A stretch of 28,370 nucleotides of DNA from a virus: positions 1 through 28,370 of the IMG/VR virus record IMGVR_UViG_3300031576_001281; one strand, 5' to 3'. This document shows positions 9,644 to 18,108 of this stretch, one piece after another; the first letter of the stretch is position 1, and every line of letters begins with the position of its first letter. Below the pieces are notes generated by a model that was not told the DNA's origin, made no database searches, and worked only from the letters and a program-made list of their open reading frames with translations. The position numbers were made by a program, and so were the translations under genes.

Positions 9644-9963
9644 CAAAATACCTCAAGTTTAATGGTGGCATTGCCACTGGCTTTCAGAGGTAAGAATTTG
9701 GTGATGTCTGCCGTGCTTGAACTGTCATGATACACAACAACATTGGCGTTGATGTCGACAACCCGCCACCCTTGAAAAGCTCTGCCAAGGCCATGTTCGA
9801 CAAGCACAACCGTTGTTGAAACTGCTATATTCGATATCAATCGCGTATCCAGACCAGGTTGAGTAGTCAGTTGTTTCGTAAACTCTTCAATGCGGTCTTG
9901 GAGTTGCTCGACGAATCTCTCTGGGTCACCACTTGGCGCTCTGTCGAATGCCCGTAGTGTCAT
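9643..9963 (-). CDS. Small head-tail region protein
   Basis: I choose the ATG at 9963 (106 residues). It forms an ATGA overlap with the adaptor gene and has GGGGAT upstream, while the longer frame would need a TTG. The first half is helical (ERFVEQLQDRIEEFTKQL). The second half is beta-rich with VVLVEHGLGRAFQGWRVVD and a final ATIKLEVF strand. Small proteins with this 'HgLGR.f.GW.vvd' strand pattern commonly sit between the adaptor and the large nozzle protein in podovirus-like genomes. The exact role is unknown, and a trimeric tail accessory is one possibility. Confidence 0.55.
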   Translation of the reverse strand: MTLRAFDRAPSGDPERFVEQLQDRIEEFTKQLTTQPGLDTRLISNIAVSTTVVLVEHGLGRAFQGWRVVDINANVVVYHDSSSTADITKFLPLKASGNATIKLEVF

Positions 9964-10667
9964 GGATAAACATCCCCAGCGCCATCCCAAATATTATCAG
10001 AGTAATAGCGTTCAACATCTACGACTCGATGGGGTTCCGTTGCATCGCGATTAGCGGCCGCTTCTTCAATGCGACGTGTGATAAGACTTTTCTCTGCCAT
10101 CAATAAACTTGTATCGGATTCTTCTTTGTCTCTGGCAGCAATGGCCGCGGTTATGACCATAAACTGCTCCCAGCTTAAGGCAAGTCTGTCTGAAACAATG
10201 TCTTGGTCTGTTGCCAGGCGTTCAAATTGTGGGATGTACCAAAGTTTTAAAGTACCTGAGCCTTGCGGTGTTGGGACAAGCTTCAATTTGTTGCCAATGG
10301 TTCGATACATGAGATTGGCAAATCCTGATGAAATCGTCGTAGTTAAAAACTGTCGTGTGTGACGCTCTTCAAACTCAAAGCGACGTAAAGCACAGCTTGT
10401 AGTATTTGACGCCACATGATCGATACCACGAATTTTCAAGAAATCAGACGGCAGAGTGTATTCGTCGGTGCCAGCCACTACAGATATGGTGCTACTTTTG
10501 ATGTAGTAATCATCGCCAAATTTCGACACCAAAATATCATGTAATTCGCCAGCCGCAGCATTGATATAGTCATTCCATTCGGCGTCTGAAACATAGCCGG
10601 AGTTTTCCATGTCAGCCCGGCGCTTGGCCATGTTGCGCAAATCTGCAAGGGTTGTGGTATTGGCCAT
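9960..10667 (-). CDS. Head-tail adaptor-like protein
   Basis: The protein has 235 residues. Features I can see are an N-terminal helical segment (TLADLRNMAKRRADME), the SDAEWNDYINAAAGELHDIL helix (~25-45), then DEYTLPSDFLKIRGID (~70-85). That order, an 'IN.a..el.d.l' helix followed by a 'Y.LP.DF.k..gv' strand, is typical of connector/adaptor proteins that attach below the portal in short-tailed phages. The C-terminal third is helical (LALSWEQFMVITAAIAARDK and onward). The ATG has AAGGAT upstream, and the gene ends in an ATGA overlap with the next one. The precise family is not certain, but the role is well supported by position. Confidence 0.65.
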   Translation of the reverse strand: MANTTTLADLRNMAKRRADMENSGYVSDAEWNDYINAAAGELHDILVSKFGDDYYIKSSTISVVAGTDEYTLPSDFLKIRGIDHVASNTTSCALRRFEFEERHTRQFLTTTISSGFANLMYRTIGNKLKLVPTPQGSGTLKLWYIPQFERLATDQDIVSDRLALSWEQFMVITAAIAARDKEESDTSLLMAEKSLITRRIEEAAANRDATEPHRVVDVERYYSDNIWDGAGDVYP

Positions 10668-10693
10668 GGACGCATCCTTGTTTTCTCAGAACG

Positions 10694-10912
10694 TTAAGTT
10701 ACCCGGTTTACACATTGCTCAACCATGCTGGTGAGTGCTTCGATAAATGCATCTCGACTGCCTTTTTTAAACGCTGTAAATACCTCGTCAGCAGATGCCT
10801 TGATGCCGCCATCGTCATCATCATCATCATAAGTGTCGCTTGTGTCTTTCTCTGGTTTTGCCTTGGCGACAATAAGCGCAGCCAAGGGTTTGCCTTTGAG
10901 TACAGACTTCAT
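10694..10912 (-). CDS. Small acidic-linker protein of head region
   Basis: The protein has 72 residues. A short basic/hydrophobic start (MKSVLKGKPLAALIVAKAKP) is followed by an acidic run (YDDDDDDGG) and a helical C-terminus with ADEVFTAFKKGSRDAFIEALTSMVEQC. Short phage proteins ending in an 'F.a...gd...f..al..li..c' helix are frequent next to capsid genes and have no assigned function. It starts inside the previous gene's stop (ATGA), with GGAG nine bases upstream. The Asp run comes from a trinucleotide repeat (CAT units on the plus strand, near 10811-10828), which could vary in length by slippage. Confidence 0.55.
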   Translation of the reverse strand: MKSVLKGKPLAALIVAKAKPEKDTSDTYDDDDDDGGIKASADEVFTAFKKGSRDAFIEALTSMVEQCVNRVT

Positions 10913-11265
10913 CGCACGTCACTCCTACGTAAGGCCAACACAAAGTAATAGGTCTGAGTGCTCGAAGGATTCGCCAATGCTGGTGTGGCGTTCACATTGC
11001 AGAACTCAACTGTGCCTGCTCCCATGTTTACCGCACCAAGCTGCTGGCGTTCAGCGCTGGCGGTGGTCAGACTTAATTTGCAATCGGCGTACAGCAACCT
11101 CGGGTATTTTTCTTGGAGAGTAACAAGGACTTTGCCGGTTGCGCTATGCGCAATGGTGTAGCCACGGCCAATGACTTTCGTGACAGTTGTCCCGTTCCAG
11201 CTAAATTCACCAAATACAAATTTCACTTCGTTTTCTAAAGCCTGAACATCTCTAAATATTCCCAT
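10909..11265 (-). CDS. Small beta-rich head protein, possible capsid decoration
   Basis: The protein has 118 residues with an excellent GGAGGT ribosome site. It is beta-rich: a helical start (MGIFRDVQALENEVKFVFGE), then VTKVIGRGYTIAHSATGKVLVTLQEKYPRLL, and a C-terminal YYFVLALRRSD strand. The GRG turn, a 'G.~~vtl...yp.l' strand pair and a final 'f.~~~r.s' strand resemble small beta-sandwich proteins encoded just after the major capsid gene, where decoration or head-fibre roles are common. No family name is claimed. It lies directly downstream of the capsid gene and overlaps the following small gene by four bases. Confidence 0.5.
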   Translation of the reverse strand: MGIFRDVQALENEVKFVFGEFSWNGTTVTKVIGRGYTIAHSATGKVLVTLQEKYPRLLYADCKLSLTTASAERQQLGAVNMGAGTVEFCNVNATPALANPSSTQTYYFVLALRRSDVR

Positions 11266-11284
11266 GGGTGACCTCCAGCCTCGA

Positions 11285-12505
11285 TTAACTTGGCACAGCC
11301 AAAGAATGGACTACACCGTTGTAGCCCGGCGCATTGCAGCCCAAGTTGAAATACGATGATGTGCGTAACTCTACCGCATCAGCATTGGCTTCACGCAACA
11401 TCTTCTGGTCATTGTCACGGTCTTGGATATGTGGGGCTTCATACAATGAGTACAGCTTCCACGTGTCTTTTTGTAAGCAATAAGCCCGAGTCGCAGGACA
11501 GTTATGGTCGGCATAGACTTCTACAACTCCTGCACCTCCTTGTAACTTTATGCCTTCAAAAGATACACGCGCTGTAATTGATTTTTCGCCAGTATACTCA
11601 ACTTTGCTTGAAAGAGATTTTTGCAGTTGGCGGTATTGAACGTGATTTAAGAATATACAATCAGGTCTACCTCCTTCGCGGCATATTTTTGAATCAATGT
11701 TGATAAGATTTTCTTCAATCGACGCATTCGAAGAACCATCCATGCGCAGGCCACCCAAACGCACTTTATCAACTGACCGGTCAACATTAAAATACAAGGT
11801 GGATGTTGGTGCTGTATCTGGGACCCAACCTTCAAGCCCTGCGCATTTTAAGTTTCTATCGCCATCGATATAAACAAAATCATTGACTGCAAACGCAGTG
11901 ATTTGCGCGGTCCAGTTACTGTCGCTTTCCATGGTGCCTAAATCGCGGTCAATGGCCGTAATAGTAGCTGAACCTGCGCGCAAAGAACCTGTAGATTTCG
12001 CAGCTGCAGCCACAACTTCATCACCTACTTCGAAACTCGTAATGTCGTGAATACTTGAAAGTGTGAGTGTCGTTGTTGAAATAGTCCCGGCTTGACCTAA
12101 GGCACCTGAGCTGTCGCGAAATAATGAAAACGCCATCGAACGCGAGAGCGACAACAACGCACCATCGATATTGACTTTCGATGCACGTAAGAATGCTCCT
12201 TTGTCATCTTCAGATGCAAGCATGGTCTCGCGGCTAATCGATGCCAGGCCGTAATCACTGACACGTGTCAGCTGAAAAACCACTGAAGACGATTGGCCTT
12301 TGTGACCAAGCGCCGTTGGGAAATCAGCTGACCGACCACGTGTTGTTCCATGAATCACGGGGATAGGTAACACATCACCAAAGAATTTGGTCATCTTTGG
12401 CACCATGGCAAAAAATGGTTCGTTACGCGCCACAAGATTAAAAATGCGTTGGTCGGTGTAATATTCTTTTAAGAGTGCCGCATAGTTGGCGAGTGTCTGA
12501 CTCAT
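11285..12505 (-). CDS. Major capsid protein
   Basis: I choose the ATG at 12505 (406 residues), preceded by GGGGGT at good spacing. Another in-frame ATG 18 bases upstream is possible but has no ribosome site. The N-terminal 30 residues are helical. VLPIPVIHGTTRGRSADFPTA and then a helical FDRSSGALG-type region match the arm and spine-helix layout of HK97-fold capsids. The middle holds a strand-rich insertion (~180-240) and the C-terminus has ATRAYCLQKDTWKLYSL, typical of the strand before the A-loop. It follows the portal and scaffold-like genes, as in tailed phages. A strong inverted repeat covers its ribosome site (see 12507-12541). Confidence 0.8.
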   Translation of the reverse strand: MSQTLANYAALLKEYYTDQRIFNLVARNEPFFAMVPKMTKFFGDVLPIPVIHGTTRGRSADFPTALGHKGQSSSVVFQLTRVSDYGLASISRETMLASEDDKGAFLRASKVNIDGALLSLSRSMAFSLFRDSSGALGQAGTISTTTLTLSSIHDITSFEVGDEVVAAAAKSTGSLRAGSATITAIDRDLGTMESDSNWTAQITAFAVNDFVYIDGDRNLKCAGLEGWVPDTAPTSTLYFNVDRSVDKVRLGGLRMDGSSNASIEENLINIDSKICREGGRPDCIFLNHVQYRQLQKSLSSKVEYTGEKSITARVSFEGIKLQGGAGVVEVYADHNCPATRAYCLQKDTWKLYSLYEAPHIQDRDNDQKMLREANADAVELRTSSYFNLGCNAPGYNGVVHSLAVPS

Positions 12506-12506
12506 A

Positions 12507-12541
12507 AGGTACCCCCACAACATCCAAAACAGGGGGAACCT
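12507..12541 (-). promoter_or_regulatory. Hairpin overlapping the capsid gene ribosome binding site
   Basis: Ten-base arms (12507-12516 and 12532-12541) pair at nine of ten positions around a 15-base loop. The arms carry a run of five G opposite a run of five C. In the mRNA the downstream arm contains the GGGGGT ribosome site of the capsid gene, and the ATG at 12505 starts one base after the stem. There is no U-run after the stem, so it does not look like an intrinsic terminator. It could limit capsid translation or protect RNA ends. Confidence 0.5.
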
Positions 12542-12552
12542 ACAAAATAAGT

Positions 12553-13593
12553 CTATCCCCTGTGGATATTGGCTTTGCGCACCAGAAAGTCGAGGGCGTC
12601 ATCATCGCTCATTTCATCGATTTTGAGCGTGCGCCCCGGAGTTCGGTTCGCGTCATTGGTTAAAGTTTTGTTATTTTTTACGCCCTTTAAACTTGGGCTG
12701 TCAGAATTTACCTTGGGTGTCTCTAGAACTTGAGACGTAGCAGAAGAGGCCGTTACCTGTGCCTCACTATTCACCTCAGTATTTAAATGATGCACGAATG
12801 CAGCAATGGCGTCAAGTGATTCTTCAATGGTCACGCGCTCTGGGTGCATGCCTTTGGCAATCAGTTCTTGGGCCGTGAGCACGACTGTTTCAGGGTCATC
12901 AAACCCCAGTTGTTTGATACGGCCATATTTTTGTGGATTTGCGGCAATGACTGATTGAATGGCATCGCCATATTGCGCAACGGTTTGTTTGAATTGTGTT
13001 TCTGTTGGTTCTGGTTGTTGTTTGCGATTTTCTTTTGCTGCTTGTTCTTCGTGCAAACGCCGTTCAAGTGCAGCAATGCGCATGTCGGCAGTAGGTTTTC
13101 CGTCTGAGCCATGAAAATTGATAATGTCTGCGAATGTTACCCCAAGCGCGTCTAGTGCTGCTTGTGGGTCAAGCTTGGCATTGCGTTTGAGTTTATCAAA
13201 TTCTAGAAGTTTGCTTTCTGTTTCTTTGATTTTGTTTTCACGTTCAAGGATTTTGCGCTCACGTCTGGATAACGCTGCAAATCTGGCTGCGGTGCGTTTT
13301 GATTCTTCGTCTTCGGCAGATGGGATGATGGGTGCTTCTGGCTCTGTTTGGGCTTTTACATCAGTCTCTACCTTTTCTGTTGCCTCGTCATTTGCAGGTT
13401 CTTTTGCTTGAATAATTTCATCTTGATTTTTTTGTTCAATAGATTTGTCAGAAACATCCTTGATCTCTAGCGATGCTTCAGTTGCTTGTTGGGTACCTTC
13501 AGCCAAAACTGGTGTTGCCATGGGCTCTTCACCAATGAGCTGCGCCATAGTTGGCTGGGGTTTTGTCGACGTATTTTCGGTTTGAGTTTCCAT
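12553..13593 (-). CDS. Scaffolding-like capsid assembly protein
   Basis: This 346-residue, highly charged protein sits between portal and major capsid, the normal place for the scaffold. Residues 1-110 are acidic and disordered (many E, Q, T, P). Residues ~110-170 form a strong coiled coil (FAALSRRERKILERENKIKE and onward), followed by LDPQAALDALGVTFADIINF. The pattern 'aFaaL.rrE~~l....' followed by a 'lG.t..di.' motif is familiar in scaffolding proteins of short-tailed phages. A second helical stretch (~185-285) precedes a basic C-terminal ~60 residues that could contact the capsid. The ATG at 13593 has AGGAGGT upstream. The scaffold role is inferred from position and composition. Confidence 0.65.
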   Translation of the reverse strand: METQTENTSTKPQPTMAQLIGEEPMATPVLAEGTQQATEASLEIKDVSDKSIEQKNQDEIIQAKEPANDEATEKVETDVKAQTEPEAPIIPSAEDEESKRTAARFAALSRRERKILERENKIKETESKLLEFDKLKRNAKLDPQAALDALGVTFADIINFHGSDGKPTADMRIAALERRLHEEQAAKENRKQQPEPTETQFKQTVAQYGDAIQSVIAANPQKYGRIKQLGFDDPETVVLTAQELIAKGMHPERVTIEESLDAIAAFVHHLNTEVNSEAQVTASSATSQVLETPKVNSDSPSLKGVKNNKTLTNDANRTPGRTLKIDEMSDDDALDFLVRKANIHRG

Positions 13594-13615
13594 TGACTGC
13601 TACCTCCTGTTTGCG

Positions 13616-15457
13616 TTACGCAACCACCGGTTGCGGTGATGGCGTTGGTGGTGGAACGGCAAGCGTATTTACATCTTGCGGCATAGACGGTGACATGGGT
13701 TGGGATATTGGTTGCGGCATTGCAGCTGCTTGTGCCTTATCCATATTCTTCTGCAACTCAACTAAGAAATCTCTCAATATCTGAATACGCTCCTGGGGAG
13801 CATTAGCGTTTTCAGCACGCGTGATCGCAAGCGGCAACACACGAAATGCCAGCTCTGCTTTGATAAATGGGTCTGGACGAATGGCTTTGCCTTTATTAAG
13901 TGCCATCTCGACAATGAGCTTTAGCCTTTGCATGGGTGCATTCAAATAACTTGTGACCGCATTGATATCTGGGTAATCAAGCAAATTGGCTGCTTCTTCT
14001 TGTGGGATAAATCCATCATTGATTAAATTTGCCGCTGCTTGGTATTTACCTGCTGGTGTGTCTGGCAAAAAGTTAGTCGGGAAGATTTTCATGACAAAGC
14101 CATCTTCGCGGCCTTTGATATCCGAGAATTTAATTTTTTCTGCGCTCTTACTGTCGCTCGTCACCACTTCAAGACCACCCTCAAGCTCATTGTCCAAATC
14201 TTCTGCCAAATCCAAAATACGCCGGGACGCTTCCAGAAAGAAATCTTCCCAAGCAATGGCAACTTGTGCAAAGCGTTCAGTTTCAATGTCGTGATATTCT
14301 AAAAGCGCTTTGCCGCTGTTGAGCCCTGCTGGTTTTTTAGAACCAGCCGAAAGCTGACTGACACCTGCAATTTCATAGGCTGTCTGCATCAAAAACTGTA
14401 AATATTGCAAACGCTCGCCGCCTAAATTACCTGGCGAATACACTTGTGGAGGCGTACCTGTGTATTCAGTAATGCCAGCCAGTTCATTATTCAAATGGCT
14501 TTTGACAATCTTGGCGCCACGTTCAACAAAGTACTTGGGTTTAAACATATGAAATGAACGCTGAATATCAAGAGCGGTTTTCGATATCTCATGCTGAATG
14601 CCTTCAAGCTGCTCAACTAAGCCTTGACCCCAAAAGCCTAAAACAGGCTCTGAGAATTTGAAGGGTAAAAATGGCGCGTATGATTTTGTATATTCTTCCT
14701 CAAGCAAGGTTTCATTTTCCGTACAAATGACATGCAAGCCTTTGCTATCACTCTCATCATCACCTGACGCCAAATACCAAGCCTCAAATACTTCCACATG
14801 TTCAGACACAAGTTTGTTTCCGGTCATGCGCATTTCTAATTCATTGGCGGCAATGATTTTGTTTTTGTGTTCCGGAAACTGCTCAATCAGTTCTTCTTTA
14901 TGCACAGGCTTGCGGCGAAAAAAACTGCGAGGATTGCCGTGGACTGCATCGAGGTCGTCGATAAAAATCTCACCAGGAAATACCCGCTCTGCACATAACT
15001 TCTGTCCGTCTTGCCAGAGGTGCAAGAGACCAGCATCAAACACACAGGCGTCACGAAACACAGTGGTGGCGATTTTATACAAATTCAGTTCATAAAATGC
15101 ACCGCTGATGAACTTGGTGCGTTTCTTGGCTTTCTCTTGCAAAGACCAATCACCCTCGTCGGTTAGAAATACGGTCTTGGGTTTGTTCTTGGTGATTTTG
15201 CTGGTAAGTGTATCCGTCATAGACTGGCAGACGTTGTAGAGAAGTTTAAAGTCACTTGTGGCACTGATACGGCTGTAGGTATCAATGCCTGTACCTAAAA
15301 CATTTCTGTCTTGGTACAGGCGAATGTGTCTAACATTGGCGCGTTTACGATAGGTTTGGTTTTCATGGATATTGCGTACGGTTGAAGCAATGGCACCGGC
15401 CTTGTCATCCTCTTCCCACCAACGCGTGGTGTAAATTTCTCCATCAAAGCTTGGCAT
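13616..15457 (-). CDS. Portal protein
   Basis: The protein has 613 residues, the usual size for podovirus portals. Between an N-terminal region with NVRHIRLYQDRNVLG (~40-55) and a Pro/Gln/Met-rich tail (~575-613) lie features common in these portals. They include a wing-like region with VFEAWYLASGD (~215), a stem/clip region with EQLEGIQHEISKTALDIQRS (~290) and SQLSAGSKKPAGLNSGKALLEYHD (~370-395), a conserved loop before the long crown helices. TAG-GAG at good spacing precedes the ATG. It follows the large terminase and a tiny protein and precedes the scaffold-like gene, the standard packaging-head order. It forms the DNA channel at one capsid vertex. Confidence 0.8.
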   Translation of the reverse strand: MPSFDGEIYTTRWWEEDDKAGAIASTVRNIHENQTYRKRANVRHIRLYQDRNVLGTGIDTYSRISATSDFKLLYNVCQSMTDTLTSKITKNKPKTVFLTDEGDWSLQEKAKKRTKFISGAFYELNLYKIATTVFRDACVFDAGLLHLWQDGQKLCAERVFPGEIFIDDLDAVHGNPRSFFRRKPVHKEELIEQFPEHKNKIIAANELEMRMTGNKLVSEHVEVFEAWYLASGDDESDSKGLHVICTENETLLEEEYTKSYAPFLPFKFSEPVLGFWGQGLVEQLEGIQHEISKTALDIQRSFHMFKPKYFVERGAKIVKSHLNNELAGITEYTGTPPQVYSPGNLGGERLQYLQFLMQTAYEIAGVSQLSAGSKKPAGLNSGKALLEYHDIETERFAQVAIAWEDFFLEASRRILDLAEDLDNELEGGLEVVTSDSKSAEKIKFSDIKGREDGFVMKIFPTNFLPDTPAGKYQAAANLINDGFIPQEEAANLLDYPDINAVTSYLNAPMQRLKLIVEMALNKGKAIRPDPFIKAELAFRVLPLAITRAENANAPQERIQILRDFLVELQKNMDKAQAAAMPQPISQPMSPSMPQDVNTLAVPPPTPSPQPVVA

Positions 15458-15467
15458 GCAATTACTC

Positions 15468-15662
15468 CTACAAACTTACCGGGTAATCCATGGAGTCATC
15501 TAAATCTGGGTCGTCAGTGTTGTATTGGTTTTTTGCTAAGGTTTGTGATTCTAAAGCTACGGGCTCGTGATTAACCACTGCCGATGGATGTAGGTTAAAC
15601 TCTAAACCATTAAATTTGAGATGTAACACACCACTTGATTTGGCAAAGGTGATTAATTCCAT
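15468..15662 (-). CDS. Tiny protein between large terminase and portal
   Basis: I place the start at the ATG at 15662 (64 residues), four bases after the large terminase stop, with GGTGA ahead. An alternative ATG at 15758 would overlap the terminase by ~90 bases. The product begins MELITFAKSSGVLHLKFNGL and ends in an acidic tail rich in D. Short proteins starting with a helix and a 'gv..lk..g.ef.f.p' beta hairpin are common between terminase and portal in short-tailed phages. Their function is unknown. Confidence 0.55.
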   Translation of the reverse strand: MELITFAKSSGVLHLKFNGLEFNLHPSAVVNHEPVALESQTLAKNQYNTDDPDLDDSMDYPVSL

Positions 15663-15666
15663 GGCT

Positions 15667-17142
15667 TCACCAATCTTCAGTGTCTGCAAAGTCAAAGACG
15701 GTGCTGTCATTTGTGTATTCAAAGGGAGACTTGTCCCACCAGGATTGTTTTTCTTCATGTTGCATTTTCTCCGCAAGTTGCCGCTCGATCTGGCGGGCTT
15801 CTTCTGCAGGGCCGGTAGGTATGTCTAATGCCGGTTCGTAGAGGTAGTGTTTGCACTCCCTATAAGCGTATAATGCCGCATCTGCCAGGTGATTGGCAAA
15901 TCTTTCATCTTCTTTTTTACGGTCTTCGTCCCATTGCAATAATTTCCATTCGTCAATGAGCTGTGAATGAATCAGCGCCTTGACTCGGCCAGCACGTAAG
16001 TCGCCGTTTAATAGTTCGATGTTCGTAAACTTGGCGGTTTTTTCTGCTGGCTTGATAGCAATACCAAATCGTTGCCGCAGCTCCATGGCAATAGATTTGC
16101 CTAACCCTCCGGTGTCACAAACAATAGATGTAAAGTTGTAGCGTTTGTCTAACACTTGAACCGCTTCACCTATTTCAGTAGGTATCATGTGTTGCTTTTT
16201 AATCGACTCGCCAAAATAGACATTGGGCAAGTCGCGTGAGAATGACGCAACTTGAAATGCGGTTGCGTCTTCAAAGCCTAAATCAATGCCAAGCACATGT
16301 TCCCAATCTTCTCCATCTGGCAATACAACATAATCATTCAACCCTTCTGTGTAGCGATACACCAGGGAATCAATTGACCTCACCCATCTACCACACCATT
16401 CACGCAAGTACGTCGGATGCTCTTCGTCCCAACCTTTGACACGCATGCGTTCTTGCAACCAGGCTTTGGCATGTGGAATGTGCGGGTTTTGTAGTACGGT
16501 CCACTTGTGGATAGACCAGCCTTGATTTAGGTCAGTGGTTATTTCAAAGAATTTGCCAGCGCATGCAGCGTTCGGGGTACCAATCATACACATGGAGCCA
16601 TCCAAATCGAGCATGGTGGGCTCTAAGATATCTTCGATTAAGTCTGTAATATACGCACCAAACGACGCGCATTCATCAAGCACTGCAAGCCTAAATTTAT
16701 GGCCACGTAACTTTTCAATTTCGGCACTGTCTTTGGCACCCGTGAGCCAAATCTGCGAATTGTTGGGTAAGGTGGCTTCAAGCTCGACGTTATTGAATTC
16801 GATATTGAGATTAAAATAGCGGTTGAAACGTTTAAGCTCTGCCCAAATTAGTCTCCGTGCATTTTTGCGACTGAGCGTAATATAGACACTGATGTTTTCA
16901 GGATAGAGCAACGAGACTATGAGCAAATAGGCACACACTGCATAGGTCTTGCCAGCGCGGCGTGAACAAAGGCCGGCTTTTCTGCGTGATGAATCTTCAA
17001 CAAAGGCCAGCTGCTTATCAAATAACTTGCCTTTAATTTTATGGGCTGTATCGGTGTCGCCTGTAAATAAGAGATTGCGCTTGGCGGCTTCACGAAGAAC
17101 GTCGTCTGGTGGCAACACCCCTGTTGTTGCAAATGAAATCAC
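15667..17142 (-). CDS. terL: Terminase large subunit (packaging ATPase/nuclease)
   Basis: This 491-residue motor protein pumps DNA into the procapsid and cuts it. The ATPase part shows a Walker A-like SRRAGKT (60-66), Walker B LAVLDE (152-157) with catalytic E157, and a coupling motif IGTPN (187-191). The RNase H-like nuclease part shows D287 in LGIDLGFEDATAF, D343 in IVCDTGG and D421 in HLADAALYAYR, the expected acidic triad. Translation probably starts at the GTG at 17142, which overlaps the previous gene's TGA by four bases (GTGA), with no strong ribosome site, so coupled initiation is likely. The last ~60 residues are Glu/Gln-rich and may contact the portal. Confidence 0.93.
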   Translation of the reverse strand: MISFATTGVLPPDDVLREAAKRNLLFTGDTDTAHKIKGKLFDKQLAFVEDSSRRKAGLCSRRAGKTYAVCAYLLIVSLLYPENISVYITLSRKNARRLIWAELKRFNRYFNLNIEFNNVELEATLPNNSQIWLTGAKDSAEIEKLRGHKFRLAVLDECASFGAYITDLIEDILEPTMLDLDGSMCMIGTPNAACAGKFFEITTDLNQGWSIHKWTVLQNPHIPHAKAWLQERMRVKGWDEEHPTYLREWCGRWVRSIDSLVYRYTEGLNDYVVLPDGEDWEHVLGIDLGFEDATAFQVASFSRDLPNVYFGESIKKQHMIPTEIGEAVQVLDKRYNFTSIVCDTGGLGKSIAMELRQRFGIAIKPAEKTAKFTNIELLNGDLRAGRVKALIHSQLIDEWKLLQWDEDRKKEDERFANHLADAALYAYRECKHYLYEPALDIPTGPAEEARQIERQLAEKMQHEEKQSWWDKSPFEYTNDSTVFDFADTEDW

Positions 17143-17768
17143 TGCAGTAAATTCACGCCGATGATTTGGCTTGTATCAATTGGCGCTTGTTGTTGATCGA
17201 GTAAGGCCACGAGACTTATTTTGAGCATGTCGTCTAAATCAGCATCGTTGTGTGACTTCATGATGTCGTACAAACGCTTTGGGATATTTCCAGGATCGAT
17301 CAATAAATCCATACGCTTAAGCCAACGTGGTCTATTGCTATTAGATGGTACTGGACCAACACGTAGTTCTACTTTGGACAAGCGGTCTTCTGGAAACCAT
17401 AGGTAGCATGGATTACTTACATTTCTTTCACCGCGGACAAGGAGTTTCCATATCGTGCGCAACACTCCCTTGAAGGCACGGATGCTTTCAAAATCAATAC
17501 CGCGTTGACCATGTTGCGAGACTTTGCCGCGCAACATATAAGTTGGCCTTTGGGATTTTATCTCTTCTAGAAATTGTTTGGTTTTGTAGTCTTCGATGAG
17601 TTTGCGTTTAATATGCGATGGATCAAGTGTGTGGATTTTACTGGTATCAGCATGTTCGTCTGTTACAAGCTCACTTGGTAACTTGCGTAAATCTTTGGCA
17701 ATCAGTCTTCCTTTGCCACGAAATTTCTTGGTTGCAACAATCTTGTGGTTGCTGTCGAACTCGGCCAT
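17139..17768 (-). CDS. Unknown protein upstream of large terminase (small-terminase candidate)
   Basis: I choose the ATG at 17768 (209 residues), preceded by CAGGAG. A longer frame lacks support. The protein is basic in its first half (for example HKIVATKKFRGKGRLIAKDL and HIKRKLIEDYKTKQF). In the middle it has YLWFPEDRLSKVELRVGP, then a helical C-terminus (PKRLYDIMKSHNDADLDDML). I recognise no family. Its place directly before, and coupled to, the large terminase is where a small terminase subunit normally sits, and its basic character fits DNA contact. The DUF5681 gene at 18528 is a competing candidate. Confidence 0.55.
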   Translation of the reverse strand: MAEFDSNHKIVATKKFRGKGRLIAKDLRKLPSELVTDEHADTSKIHTLDPSHIKRKLIEDYKTKQFLEEIKSQRPTYMLRGKVSQHGQRGIDFESIRAFKGVLRTIWKLLVRGERNVSNPCYLWFPEDRLSKVELRVGPVPSNSNRPRWLKRMDLLIDPGNIPKRLYDIMKSHNDADLDDMLKISLVALLDQQQAPIDTSQIIGVNLLQ

Positions 17769-17841
17769 GGTTTCTCCTGCTGGGTGTATGTGTTGTTGAG
17801 GCAACCTGCCGAATTCAAAATGAATCGAAAATTAAATTATG

Positions 17842-18108
17842 CTATGCAGCTTTGTTTGTGCGATTTGTTTTCTTTGTAGCTGGTGATGGTTCTTCCAGCT
17901 GTTCGTCTATCACCATGTAGGCAATATTGGATGAAGGCACGAACACGGTTTCAGTGTCGGTGTAGAACATCAAACCTGTATCAGTCTCTTTGATTTTTAA
18001 AGACACAATGCGTTTGAATGTATCAGCACTTACTGTTTCAAGGACACTGATGCCGTTTTTATGCCGAACATTCACTGGTGTTTTCAGTTTTACTTCTTTT
18101 ATCATCAT
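17842..18108 (-). CDS. Small hypothetical protein
   Basis: The start is taken at 18108 (88 residues), where GGAGGT stands four bases before ATG-ATG. A longer frame would lie deep inside the upstream GNAT-like gene. The sequence is beta-rich (KLKTPVNVRHKNGISVLETV, then LKIKETDTGLMFYTDTETVFVPSSNIAYMVI) and ends in a short basic tail. It looks like a small SH3-like or phage accessory fold, but no family is recognised. It overlaps the upstream gene by 50 bases. The 73 bases between it and the next gene (17769-17841) hold no gene I can support, only a weak CATAAT-like element. Confidence 0.5.
   Translation of the reverse strand: MMIKEVKLKTPVNVRHKNGISVLETVSADTFKRIVSLKIKETDTGLMFYTDTETVFVPSSNIAYMVIDEQLEEPSPATKKTNRTNKAA

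Noticed and set aside
10808-10831. CAT trinucleotide repeat as possible phase-variation tract
   Set aside because: It codes for an Asp run in frame, and length changes would not shift the frame. It is noted in the gene entry only.
12507-12541. Inverted repeat as intrinsic terminator between scaffold and capsid
   Set aside because: No T-run follows on the minus strand and the capsid gene must be transcribed through it.
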